From Lysinibacillus boronitolerans JCM 21713 = 10a = NBRC 103108 (GTDB lineage Bacteria > Bacillota > Bacilli > Bacillales_A > Planococcaceae): a stretch of DNA of 64,000 nt. The first letter of the stretch is position 1. The number at the start of each line of letters is the position of its first letter. Below, one piece after another: positions 19,534 to 28,059 of the stretch. The translations under genes were made by a program, and so were the position numbers. The notes under the pieces are model-generated. The model saw only the letters and a program-made list of their open reading frames with translations, was not told where the DNA came from and made no database searches. The DNA is taken from contig NZ_JPVR01000061.1 in NCBI RefSeq assembly GCF_000772935.1, positions 1-64,000 of the forward strand, in the 5' to 3' direction.

Positions 19534-20922
19534 TTATTGGTATCCCTTTTGTAGATCAATAATAACGCATGTACCTTTTCCTTTTTCCGAGGTGATGGTC
19601 ACTGTTCCTCCATGGGCCTCAATGATATCTCTAGCAATAGCTGTGCCTAAACCAGTACCAGCAGTATTGTCCGTATTTGTGCCTCGATAATAGCGTTCAA
19701 AAATATGTTCTAAATCCTCTGGGGCTATCCCCTTGCCATTATCAGAAATTGAAAGAGTATGCTCATCAACAGACACATGGACAGATACATCGGGAGCATT
19801 GTGAAGCAGAGCATTGTGTAAAAAGTTCATGATAGCTCTGCGCATAAAATGTTCATCGATTTGATGCAGGCTGTTCTCGGTTGTCGCCTCAAACGTAAGA
19901 TTAGCCTGTTCATATTGTGGTGTATTTAATGTTTCAATCACTATCTCTCGAATAAAAGGCACCATGTTAACTTCATTTAGTGTAAGTGGAAGCTGTTGAT
20001 GTCTTAAACGCATCGTTAAATTTAAGTCATCCAGTAGATTTTGCATATGCAATGATTGTTTTTCTATAATTTGTGCGTACTCCATTTGCTCAGTATTGGT
20101 TATTTGTGCATCATTCAATAGTTCTGCATAACCTCGTATAGAGGCAAGTGGGGTTTTCATATCGTGGGAGACATTACTAATCCATTCTTCACGCATGATC
20201 TCTAGTCTCTTTCGCTCCTGTTCATGAGCTGCCAATTCTCGTGATACTTCATTTAAGTTTTCAAAAACCGGCTTGTAGACACCACTAGGAGCCTTAATAG
20301 ACGTATGATCATGATTTTTTAAATGGTGAATGCGATCTATCATCGCATAAAGAGGCTTTGTTAATGTACGACCAAAAAGCCACCCTACTAATGTAGCTAC
20401 TAACAAGTCCGCAATCACGATGAACAGGCCAAATTTTCCTATAAACTGTAAGAGTGATGTGCCAGAAACATGCGTCACAATTCTTGTAACACCGCTCCCT
20501 TTAATACCGATTAAATAACTAATGGGATCCTTACTGCCAATATACACCGTAGTATCAGAATCGAATTCTTTATATTTATATACTTGAATTAAGTCGATAG
20601 GTGCATAGTGCAATGGTGCTTTATCTGGTGCAAAATGAGAATCAATAACTTGGCCATTTTCATCAAGCAATTGTATCCAAGCATTTCTTTGATGCAATTG
20701 TTCGAGTCCTTCTGCACGTATGGAGGTTGCTCCATTTTTTATCTCGATATATTTTTGGAATTCTCGCACAAAGTCTTCCTCTTCGGTGGCAGAAACGCCT
20801 TCAGAGTCAGTTGCTAGCCGATAAGTAAGGAGTCCCAGGAAGATAGCTGTATTGACGAAAATAACAATGATGACTATAGAAAGTACGGAAAGGAGAAAGC
20901 GAGCGGTTAATTTCCACTTCAT
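19534..20922 (-). CDS. Sensor histidine kinase with extracellular sensor domain
   Basis: The protein has 462 residues. TM1 (about 8-35), an extracellular domain of roughly 120 residues and TM2 (about 157-182) are followed by HAMP, the phosphoacceptor block NVSHDMKTPLASIRGYAELL and an ATP-binding domain (NFLHNALLHN, DNGKGI, GTGLGTAIARDI). It overlaps the regulator gene by 4 nt. It sits convergent to a BceAB-type operon, but it is not the usual short intramembrane kinase of such modules: it has a real sensor domain. It may therefore sense the stimulus itself rather than through the transporter. Phosphotransfer to the adjacent regulator is inferred. Confidence 0.92.
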   Translation of the reverse strand: MKWKLTARFLLSVLSIVIIVIFVNTAIFLGLLTYRLATDSEGVSATEEEDFVREFQKYIEIKNGATSIRAEGLEQLHQRNAWIQLLDENGQVIDSHFAPDKAPLHYAPIDLIQVYKYKEFDSDTTVYIGSKDPISYLIGIKGSGVTRIVTHVSGTSLLQFIGKFGLFIVIADLLVATLVGWLFGRTLTKPLYAMIDRIHHLKNHDHTSIKAPSGVYKPVFENLNEVSRELAAHEQERKRLEIMREEWISNVSHDMKTPLASIRGYAELLNDAQITNTEQMEYAQIIEKQSLHMQNLLDDLNLTMRLRHQQLPLTLNEVNMVPFIREIVIETLNTPQYEQANLTFEATTENSLHQIDEHFMRRAIMNFLHNALLHNAPDVSVHVSVDEHTLSISDNGKGIAPEDLEHIFERYYRGTNTDNTAGTGLGTAIARDIIEAHGGTVTITSEKGKGTCVIIDLQKGYQ

Positions 20923-21641
20923 TCTTGTGCCTCTTTTGGCATGACAAACTTATAGCCAAGTCCTTTTACAGTTGTGATATATAGAGGATTAGAGGCATCC
21001 TGCTCAATTTTTTCACGCAAACGACGAATATGCACCATAACAGTGTTATCAGAACCGAAGAAATCCTCTCCCCATACACGTTCAAACAATGTTTCTTTAC
21101 TTAAGATTCGATTGGGATTGTGCATAAAGCATGCCATTAATCCAATTTCCTTAGCTGTTAACTCCAATAATACGCCATTTTTATGCACTTCAGTTTCATC
21201 GGCATTCAACTGAAATGGTCCAATTTGTAGTGTTTTTTCAACAATATTCGTTACGGTATCTTGTGTTTGATAGCCAGCTCTACGCAATTGAGCCTTCACA
21301 CGATAGGCAACTTCTTTAGGACTAAAAGGTTTTGTAATATAATCATCTCCGCCAATGGCTAATCCTAAAATTTTATCGATTTCTTCGTTTTTAGCAGACA
21401 TAAAGAGTACAGGGACATGGGATACTTCACGGATACGCCTACATAAATCGTAGCCCTCACCATCTGGAAGCATGACATCTAGAAGTATAATATCGGGTGT
21501 TGCTTGTTGAAAGCTTATCCAAGCATCGTGAATGGTACCAGCTGTATAAATTTGTTTGTAGCCCTCTTTTTGTAAGCTTACTTTAAGAAGATTCGCTAAA
21601 TCAGCCTCATCATCCACTACTAAAATGGTTGGTTCTTGCAC
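20919..21641 (-). CDS. OmpR-family response regulator
   Basis: The protein has 240 residues. The receiver carries VDDEADLA, phosphoacceptor LLDVMLPD, the Ser switch in LFMSAK and Lys in YITKPFS; the C-terminal winged helix carries LTAKEIGLM and VMVHIRRLREKIE with the closing VKGLGYKF. The start is a GTG at 21641. It is transcribed with the kinase, which overlaps its 3' end. The 22-bp-spaced direct repeat at 16366 in front of the transporter operon is a natural target for a regulator of this class. Confidence 0.93.
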   Translation of the reverse strand: MQEPTILVVDDEADLANLLKVSLQKEGYKQIYTAGTIHDAWISFQQATPDIILLDVMLPDGEGYDLCRRIREVSHVPVLFMSAKNEEIDKILGLAIGGDDYITKPFSPKEVAYRVKAQLRRAGYQTQDTVTNIVEKTLQIGPFQLNADETEVHKNGVLLELTAKEIGLMACFMHNPNRILSKETLFERVWGEDFFGSDNTVMVHIRRLREKIEQDASNPLYITTVKGLGYKFVMPKEAQE

Positions 21642-21847
21642 TTGTTCACACGACCTTTCGATTTGGAAGAATCTTTACTGACAATCATTATAAATGAAAT
21701 GTATAGAAAAGAGGAAATGTTGGGTTGCACATCTTAATCAACAGATGATTTTAAGAGAAGCAACATTTTGTATATAAACCGCTCCATAGTGAAACCTTTA
21801 GAGATGGTAAAGCGTAAAAAGAGTATGACAAATTAGGAGGAATGACG

Positions 21848-22462
21848 ATGTTTAAAAAAATAGCAGCAGATGCACTTGGACTTTCAGATATTGGAGTGGT
21901 TGTACCGCGAGAGGACTATGATAAGACAGATGCAGATGATTTTATCTTACATGAAATTGATGAAAAAATTTATTTTTTAATTAAAACGAAGGCAGATGAG
22001 TATTGCTTTACGAATCGTGCCATTATTCATGTAGATGGCGAAAGCGCTATGAGTAAGAAACGATTACTGCGACGCTATGATTATTCAATGTATACTGTTA
22101 CAGAAGTTTTTCTCGAAACAGCAGGAACAATCGACCTTGATGTCGAAATTAAGTTTACAATCGGCAATTCCCCACTATCCATCGACATTCATAAACGCTT
22201 TATAGATGATATTAAAGATTTATATAAAGCACTACATGCCATTAGCTATGAACAAAAGAACAATGCTTATAAGCTAGAAGTAGCAGAAAAAAGTTTACAC
22301 ATTGCTTCTTCTTCACTTGGACGAATTGGCAATGACAACATTTCTCCATCAGCGTCATTCGAGGAAATTACACGCTTTGCAAATACTTGGATGATCGATC
22401 ATAAAGATAAGTATAAAAAAGAAGACTTCTCACATATTTTTGATTTATATATGAACAATTGA
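21848..22462 (+). CDS. PH-domain protein (YvbH-like)
   Basis: A soluble 204-residue protein. The first 125 residues look like a bacterial PH domain (YFLIKTKADEYCFTNRAIIHVDG, KRLLRRYDY, DLDVEIKFTIG), and the C-terminal helices (about 130-204) fit the YvbH oligomerisation region. Function is unknown in the family. ATG 21848 is preferred because AGGAGG ends 8 nt upstream; an ATG at 21842 is only 2 nt from it. It is monocistronic with its own terminator. Confidence 0.78.
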   Translation: MFKKIAADALGLSDIGVVVPREDYDKTDADDFILHEIDEKIYFLIKTKADEYCFTNRAIIHVDGESAMSKKRLLRRYDYSMYTVTEVFLETAGTIDLDVEIKFTIGNSPLSIDIHKRFIDDIKDLYKALHAISYEQKNNAYKLEVAEKSLHIASSSLGRIGNDNISPSASFEEITRFANTWMIDHKDKYKKEDFSHIFDLYMNN

Positions 22463-22470
22463 TAAAAATA

Positions 22471-22498
22471 GCTCTCTGCAAGTGTGGAGAGCATTTTT
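22471..22498 (+). terminator. Rho-independent terminator
   Basis: GCTCTC pairs with GAGAGC and ATTTTT follows, just past the PH-domain gene. Confidence 0.65.
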
Positions 22499-22545
22499 AA
22501 CATATAACGATATACATAAAAATTATTCTAGGAGCGTGATAGAAA

Positions 22546-23904
22546 ATGACAAACGAATTGCATGTGCTAGAAAAAGAAGAGGTAGAAAGTGATGATTTTA
22601 TACAGCGACCTCAAGCCGCTGAGACATTGTTCGTAAATGAGTTTATTGATGGTATTTTAGATCCGTCACAAAAGATGTTAGGACCGGTTAAGGATGGTGG
22701 AACGATTATTGCCAATACAACACCTGGGTGTTGGGGGCCCATGCTTACACCCACTATTCGTGGAGGACATGAAGTTACGAAGCCCGTGTTTGTAGAAGGG
22801 GCAGAGGTGGGTGACGCTATTGTTATAAAAATTAAATCTATTCAGGTCACATCTCTTGCAACTTCATCTGGTCATGATGAGGCAATTGTAGATCGATTCA
22901 TTGGTGATCCGTTTGTTTCTGTAAAATGCCCAGGCTGTGGCAAGCTTCACCCAAGCACAGTTGTAAAAGGAATAGGGCCTCATGCAATTCGATGTTCAAC
23001 ATGTGATACAGAAACCGCACCCTTTAAAATGACAAATGGCTATACGATGGCACTAGATCATAAAGGGCAAATGGGTGTGACTGTTGGACGTGAGGGTGCT
23101 AGACGAATTGCACTTGATGCTAGGAACTTCATGAGAACACCTGAAAATTCTGTACAAAATCCTGTTGTTGCACTAGCTCCAAGTGACTTAGTAGGTGTAA
23201 TAGCGAGAATGCGACCATTTTTAGGTCAGCTTGGTACAACCCCTTCTAAAGCGATGCCAGATTCTCATAATGCTGGTGACTTTGGTTCATTCTTAATTGG
23301 AGCACCACATGAATATGCTTTTACCCAAGATGAATTGGATTTACATCGTACCGATGGACATATGGATATCAGCCGAGTTCGTGAAGGGGCGACAATAATT
23401 TGTCCGGTTAAGGTACCAGGCGGTGGTGTATATATTGGAGATATGCATGCCATGCAAGGGGATGGGGAGATTGCTGGTCATACAACCGATGTAGCGGGGA
23501 TTGTGCAGCTTCAAGTAAAAGTCTTGAAAAAAGTAGCATTGCAAGGCCCTATTTTACTACCAAATGTAGAAGATTTACCTTACACAGCAAAGCCCTTTAC
23601 GAAGGAAGAAAAACGTCGTGCACGTGAGCTAGCGGAGGAATTCGGTGTTAAACAGGTAGAGGATGCATTCCCAGTGTCGGTAGTTGGTTCTGGGAAAACG
23701 TTAAACGATGCGACTGATAACGCGATCAATCGAGCTGCGAAGCTATTTGAGATGAGCGAGCCAGAGGTTTTAAATAGAGCAACAATCACAGGCTCCATTG
23801 AAATCGGACGCCATCCAGGGGTTGTTACAGCCACCTTCCAAGTACCTAAATCCGTATTGAAAAAGGTAAGAATATATAAAACTATTAAAAAACAATATGA
23901 CTAA
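22546..23904 (+). CDS. Acetamidase/formamidase family protein
   Basis: The protein has 452 residues. Family features include NTTPGCWGPMLTPTIRGGH near the N-terminus, VKVPGGGVYIGDMHAMQGDGE in the middle (the conserved GDxHAxQGDGE block) and TDVAGIV after it. An inserted segment with CPGCGKLHP and CSTC (residues about 127-158) looks like a four-Cys metal site and is not part of the minimal enzyme. The family hydrolyses formamide or acetamide to ammonia and the acid; the actual substrate is not clear. It has a TAGGAGCG site and a good terminator, and no nitrogen-metabolism neighbour. Confidence 0.85.
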   Translation: MTNELHVLEKEEVESDDFIQRPQAAETLFVNEFIDGILDPSQKMLGPVKDGGTIIANTTPGCWGPMLTPTIRGGHEVTKPVFVEGAEVGDAIVIKIKSIQVTSLATSSGHDEAIVDRFIGDPFVSVKCPGCGKLHPSTVVKGIGPHAIRCSTCDTETAPFKMTNGYTMALDHKGQMGVTVGREGARRIALDARNFMRTPENSVQNPVVALAPSDLVGVIARMRPFLGQLGTTPSKAMPDSHNAGDFGSFLIGAPHEYAFTQDELDLHRTDGHMDISRVREGATIICPVKVPGGGVYIGDMHAMQGDGEIAGHTTDVAGIVQLQVKVLKKVALQGPILLPNVEDLPYTAKPFTKEEKRRARELAEEFGVKQVEDAFPVSVVGSGKTLNDATDNAINRAAKLFEMSEPEVLNRATITGSIEIGRHPGVVTATFQVPKSVLKKVRIYKTIKKQYD

Positions 23905-23920
23905 TAGATGATTTCTTGAA

Positions 23921-23951
23921 AAAGCAAACTTTTAAAAGTTTGCTTTTTTGT
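23921..23951 (+). terminator. Rho-independent terminator
   Basis: AAAGCAAACTTT and AAGTTTGCTTT form a strong stem with a T run, after the formamidase-family gene. Confidence 0.85.
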
Positions 23952-24071
23952 ATGGGTTACAAGTCAGATAAGTAAAGGTTTGTCTGAAATTTGAAGTTTG
24001 GATTGAAATCTATTGTTGTATTGATATAATAGTTAAAGTTTAACAATGATTAACATGACGTATATAAATAA

Positions 24072-24656
24072 ATGAGTATGGAAGAGAAAAGTTGGTGTCG
24101 AATGACAGAAATTATAGGTGCGGAAAACAAAATAGAGAAAAAGAGTAGTATAAAACCTTTTATATTAAAAATGAGAGGAGGAGGTCATGCTCCTTCTCGA
24201 ACAAATTTCGCAGATGCCTTTACTGGAGCAATAGGTGGATTAATATGCATTTTTGTGTTGCTATGGCTAACTAACATTACCGATTCACCTTGGTTAATGG
24301 CATCATTAGGTGGTAGCTGTGTTCTTGTATTTGTCGTCTGGAATGCACCATTGTCACAGCCTCGAAATATAATTGGAGGTCATTTCATTTCAGCCTTTAT
24401 TGGGTTGACCATGTATTCATTACTAGGCTCCAATATATTGTCTATTAGTCTTGGCGTTGGATTAACTATATTTTTTATGGCCTTTTTAGGTGTCATCCAT
24501 CCTCCAGCAGGCGCCAATCCTATAATTATTATTTTAGGAGGTTATGGTTGGAGTTATTTACTAATCCCTGTATTCATTGGAGCAGTCATCATTGTATTTT
24601 TCGGGTTGCTGATAAATAATTTACGAGAAAAAAGAAAATATCCATTGTTTTGGTAA
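24072..24656 (+). CDS. HPP family membrane protein
   Basis: A protein of up to 194 residues with four or five membrane helices and the diagnostic HPPAGANP motif near residue 143. Other family blocks are SLGGSCVLVF, APLSQPRNIIGGH and GGYGWSYLL. Some plant and cyanobacterial HPP proteins carry nitrite; the bacterial role is not settled. The start is uncertain: no ribosome binding site lies before 24072, and ATG 24102 is equally possible. It is alone, with a terminator at 24666. Confidence 0.82.
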   Translation: MSMEEKSWCRMTEIIGAENKIEKKSSIKPFILKMRGGGHAPSRTNFADAFTGAIGGLICIFVLLWLTNITDSPWLMASLGGSCVLVFVVWNAPLSQPRNIIGGHFISAFIGLTMYSLLGSNILSISLGVGLTIFFMAFLGVIHPPAGANPIIIILGGYGWSYLLIPVFIGAVIIVFFGLLINNLREKRKYPLFW

Positions 24657-24665
24657 GGATGATAT

Positions 24666-24703
24666 CCATCTATGAAGTGTGTTCACTTAATAGATGGTTT
24701 TTT
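24666..24703 (+). terminator. Rho-independent terminator
   Basis: CCATCTA/TAGATGG with an inner AAGTG/CACTT stem, followed by a T run. Confidence 0.75.
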
Positions 24704-24852
24704 ATTTGTTAACGTTTTCGCTATGCATACCGATATTTTTTTAGCATATGTTAGTTAAGATTTGTTATATTGAAGAAAGAGTGTAAAAAACATGTATTTG
24801 AATGGTAGGGGAAGATCTTTGTTGGTAGAAATTGATGGGAGGATCCATTTTT

Positions 24853-26328
24853 ATGCTGTTGGACTGTGATGAGCAATTATTCATGGCTTATAAACAAAAA
24901 AGTGAAAAGGGTGCTGAAAATATACTAGCAACATGGCTGGAGGCAGAGTCAAATCTACAAGAAGATCCAAAAATACTTGGTACTTCGCTTTCACCCAAAC
25001 TATTTTTAGTAAACGAAGAAACGGCTAAGAATATTGCCTTTTCCACAGCACGTAAATATTGGGGTCATGTATCAACAGAAATGCAAATGTATTTTGACAA
25101 GTATGGTTTGGATTCAAAATTTGTGAATGAGCGTCTCAGTGCTTTTTTCTATACACAAAAAGGTAAAGATACTTTTTTTGAGCAGCTTTTTGCCCAACAT
25201 ACAATAGACTTAGAACGTTTAATTTGGTTGGTTTTCGGAAAACGAATGCAAATGGCTATGCCAGCTAATGAGCTACAATCAATTATTTTATATAAATTTC
25301 AAGATGAATATTTAGTGCATATGATGTATAAAGAGCATGCGTCTTTTTGGCATTGGCTTTTCACAAAAAAAGTTTATTCACTGCTTATCCACAAACCATT
25401 AGAGCAATTCACATTTCTTTATGAAATAATGGGACATTTCGAGCAATCTATGAGAGAAAATTGTGAACATGTGGATAACTTTGTGTATAACTATAAGGCG
25501 ATACTGGATAAGTGTATAACTCATGTGGATAAGCATAATGCTAGCTGTTTGGCAAAGAAACAGTTACGTCTTTATCAAATTGTTACTCATTACTGCTTAT
25601 CAGAAGGTGATTTTAATAGTGTCAAAGCGTTTATTACCTCATTTGAAGCCGAATGGCGCTACTCAATGTATGCACTATCAGAGAAGGAGAAAGTGTTAAT
25701 TGCCTATATTTTATTTCATATAGCAAATAGAGAACAGCAGAGTGAAAAGGTTATTCATTATGGTGAATATTTATTAGAGGATGAACGAATAAATAATTAT
25801 GCCATTGAGATACTACTGGAGTATAAAGAACTATTACCAAATCGTAAACCAACACCACCTGCCATTATTAAAAATTATCAGCTAAATTATTTAGAAAATT
25901 TATATGCCATTCTACTTGAGCACTATGTAAAAATGGCACGTTATGAGGATGGCTTACTTTTATTAAAAGAGCATGTTTTAGCCTCGAATAAAAAAATTAA
26001 TTCCTCATTAGTACAAAAAAACTTTAGTAGTGAACAACTTGTTGCGATTGAGGCATATGTTCAACAGGATATAGCACTTCATGTGAATAACTCTCTACAG
26101 CATATTGGTTTATCTGTGGAAGAGTGGCGACGCAATTATCGTCAACCAGATGCACCATACTATGTTGTAGCACAAAGTGCTTCTCTGCATATGTTAAATA
26201 TTTTAAGAGTATTGTTTGTCACCGAGCAGTACGAGCTTTTTGAAAAATTAATGGAGATTTATAAAAAATATCTACTAATTGATGATCATTTTGAAAACCT
26301 ACGTATGTTTATTAGTGCGTATGTATAA
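24853..26328 (+). CDS. Uncharacterised helical protein, 491 residues
   Basis: I do not recognise this family. The product appears cytosolic: no signal peptide, no membrane segment, no obvious catalytic motif. It is almost entirely predicted helical with many aromatic residues, and its C-terminal half (about 240-490) has the look of tandem helical (TPR-like) repeats, such as YCLSEGDFNSVKAFITSF and MARYEDGLLLLKEHV. A role as a scaffold or regulator is only a guess. The start at 24853 is chosen because GGGAGG lies 9 nt upstream; in-frame TTG/ATG codons at 24832 and 24835 precede that site. A cluster of DnaA boxes lies inside the gene at 25385-25532. It is transcribed alone and ends at a bidirectional terminator. 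Confidence 0.8.
   Translation: MLLDCDEQLFMAYKQKSEKGAENILATWLEAESNLQEDPKILGTSLSPKLFLVNEETAKNIAFSTARKYWGHVSTEMQMYFDKYGLDSKFVNERLSAFFYTQKGKDTFFEQLFAQHTIDLERLIWLVFGKRMQMAMPANELQSIILYKFQDEYLVHMMYKEHASFWHWLFTKKVYSLLIHKPLEQFTFLYEIMGHFEQSMRENCEHVDNFVYNYKAILDKCITHVDKHNASCLAKKQLRLYQIVTHYCLSEGDFNSVKAFITSFEAEWRYSMYALSEKEKVLIAYILFHIANREQQSEKVIHYGEYLLEDERINNYAIEILLEYKELLPNRKPTPPAIIKNYQLNYLENLYAILLEHYVKMARYEDGLLLLKEHVLASNKKINSSLVQKNFSSEQLVAIEAYVQQDIALHVNNSLQHIGLSVEEWRRNYRQPDAPYYVVAQSASLHMLNILRVLFVTEQYELFEKLMEIYKKYLLIDDHFENLRMFISAYV
25385..25532. other. Cluster of DnaA boxes inside a coding region
   Basis: Perfect TTATCCACA sites occur at 25385-25393 (plus), 25470-25478 (minus) and 25524-25532 (minus). TTATACACA lies at 25482-25490 (minus), and an 8-of-9 match at 25511-25519 (minus). 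That gives four perfect TTATNCACA sites in 148 bp. Two pairs are spaced 12 and 13 bp apart in the same orientation. I noticed no further TTATCCACA in the rest of the window. The surrounding context is not an origin: there is no dnaA, dnaN or AT-rich unwinding element. Confidence 0.75.
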
Positions 26329-26369
26329 AAAAGGTGTCTAATACGTCACAGTATTAGACACCTTTTTTT
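26327..26369. terminator. Bidirectional terminator
   Basis: AAAAAAGGTGTCTAATAC and GTATTAGACACCTTTTTT form a perfect 18-bp stem with a 6-nt loop. A T run leaves on both strands, serving the helical-protein gene and the CoA-transferase gene. Confidence 0.92.
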
Positions 26370-27552
26370 ACTCTAAAACGCCTTTTTCTTTCAAAGCTTC
26401 GATTTGTTCAGCATCAAAGCCCAGAGATAATAAAACTTCCTCATTATGCTCTCCTAGCTTAGCACCAACATGCTTGTATTCAGGCTGCGCACCATCAAAT
26501 TTAAATGGAGAGGCGATTTGTTTTTGCATAGTCCCATCGTTTTTGGGAATAGTTACAATCATTTCTCGTGCCTTTAGCTGTGGATGCTCACATGCTTCAG
26601 GAAATGTTAGAACTGGCTCTACACAACCTTCAAAATCCTCGTTAAATACTTCAAGCCATTCCTCATATGTCTTGGACAAAAAGGCGTCGTGAACAGCCTC
26701 TTTAAAACGAATTTGTGTATAGTAGGAATCATTGAAGGTGTTATCGATTAACTCAGGAATATCGAGTGCTTCACAGAGTAATTTGCGAAATTGAGGCTCT
26801 AAACTACCAACAGAGAAAAACCGCCCATCCTTTGTTTTGTAAAAATCATAGTAACTGCCTCCATTTAAAATTTCTTGCTCTGGCTGTGGGACACGTCCAC
26901 CTCCAATAAATGCAGCTCCATACATAGCATTAAGTGAAAAGACAGCATCTGTCATACTAATATCGATGAACTGTCCTTCTCCAGTTTTTTCACGATGAAG
27001 GGCAGCAGCAAGCACGCCAATTGCTGCATGCATTGTCCCTCCAGCTATGTCAGCTAGTTGAACGCCCATGGAAACAGGCTTTTTATCCTTATGGCGAGAA
27101 TAGTCGAGTATGCCTGCTAAGGATAGATAGTTATTATCATGTCCTGGTCGATTACTATAAGGCCCTGTTTGACCATAGCCAGTAATGGCACAATAAATAA
27201 CCTTAGGATTTATTTCTTTAAGCGCTTCATAGCCGATGCCAAGTCGCTCCATTACACCGGGTCGAAACCCTTCGATAATAACGTCATACTCCTGTACAAG
27301 TGATTTAACAATGTCGATAGCTTCTGGTGATTTTAAATTTAACGTTATGGATTTTTTTGATCGATTTAAATGTTGATGGATGTATGCCTCGTGATCATCG
27401 TCATAGGGAGGCATAATTCGCGTTAAATCAACTCGCTTAGAAGATTCAACATGGATGACATCTGCTCCTAAATCAGCAAAAATCATTGTCGCCATTGGTC
27501 CTGGTAGTAATGCAGAAAAATCGAGAATTTTTAACCCCTTTAAAATGCCCAA
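26368..27552 (-). CDS. CaiB/BaiF family (class III) CoA-transferase
   Basis: The protein has about 394 residues. It opens with LKGLKILDFSALLPGPMATMIFADLGADVIHVE, the standard N-terminus of the family, and continues with GFRPGVMERLGIGYE, YCAITGYGQTGPYSNRPGHD (carrying the Asp expected at the catalytic site) and ISMTDAVFSLN. Members transfer CoA between carboxylic acids or act as alpha-methylacyl-CoA racemases; the substrate is not predictable here. The start is a TTG. I prefer 27552, with AAAAAGGGG 9 nt upstream, over the TTGs at 27561 and 27585. No fatty-acid or carnitine genes are adjacent. Confidence 0.87.
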   Translation of the reverse strand: MGILKGLKILDFSALLPGPMATMIFADLGADVIHVESSKRVDLTRIMPPYDDDHEAYIHQHLNRSKKSITLNLKSPEAIDIVKSLVQEYDVIIEGFRPGVMERLGIGYEALKEINPKVIYCAITGYGQTGPYSNRPGHDNNYLSLAGILDYSRHKDKKPVSMGVQLADIAGGTMHAAIGVLAAALHREKTGEGQFIDISMTDAVFSLNAMYGAAFIGGGRVPQPEQEILNGGSYYDFYKTKDGRFFSVGSLEPQFRKLLCEALDIPELIDNTFNDSYYTQIRFKEAVHDAFLSKTYEEWLEVFNEDFEGCVEPVLTFPEACEHPQLKAREMIVTIPKNDGTMQKQIASPFKFDGAQPEYKHVGAKLGEHNEEVLLSLGFDAEQIEALKEKGVLE

Positions 27553-28059
27553 ATCTTCCAACCCCTTTTTGTGTAGGCTACACAACCATCTGTATGATGA
27601 TGGCGAGTAGCGCTTTTCTCATAATCCCCATTGTGTGAAAAGCGTATTCTATATACTGTATTATTACAGTTTATTATATTTTAATGAGTATTATAACAGA
27701 TTGAATCTTAACTTGCCTATGCTAATTTTTATTATAAAATAAACGCTTCAACTTTTATATGTCAGAATAACAATAAAAGTAAAAAAATTTAGAATTTAGA
27801 TTTTCTATCAAATTTCAGATAATTAGAGTCAGCTGTTAGAATATTTAATCTAAGTATCTAAAATGTTGGAATTTTGTTTGCTAGATTCTATAGGATACGA
27901 CCTCTTTTATTGTTACAATCCTAGAGGTGTATTGGATTCTTCTTACACAATTAATACATGTTACTTTTACCTATAGGAGTCTTTGCTTATAATAGGCACT
28001 AATTGTTTAAAGAATCTCTCAAAATATACATATTAAAAAATATAAACAGGAGGGCAGAA
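27553..28059. other. Divergent intergenic region, nothing recognised
   Basis: About 500 bp of AT-rich sequence between the divergent CoA-transferase and diguanylate cyclase genes. It must contain both promoters. I see no hairpin with a T run, no known riboswitch core and no regulatory palindrome that I can name. An in-frame TTG at 28003 extends the cyclase frame but has no binding site. Confidence 0.45.

Noticed and set aside
25385-25532. Chromosomal or plasmid replication origin
   Set aside because: DnaA boxes are dense, but there is no dnaA/dnaN or rep gene and no AT-rich unwinding region; the boxes lie inside an intact gene.
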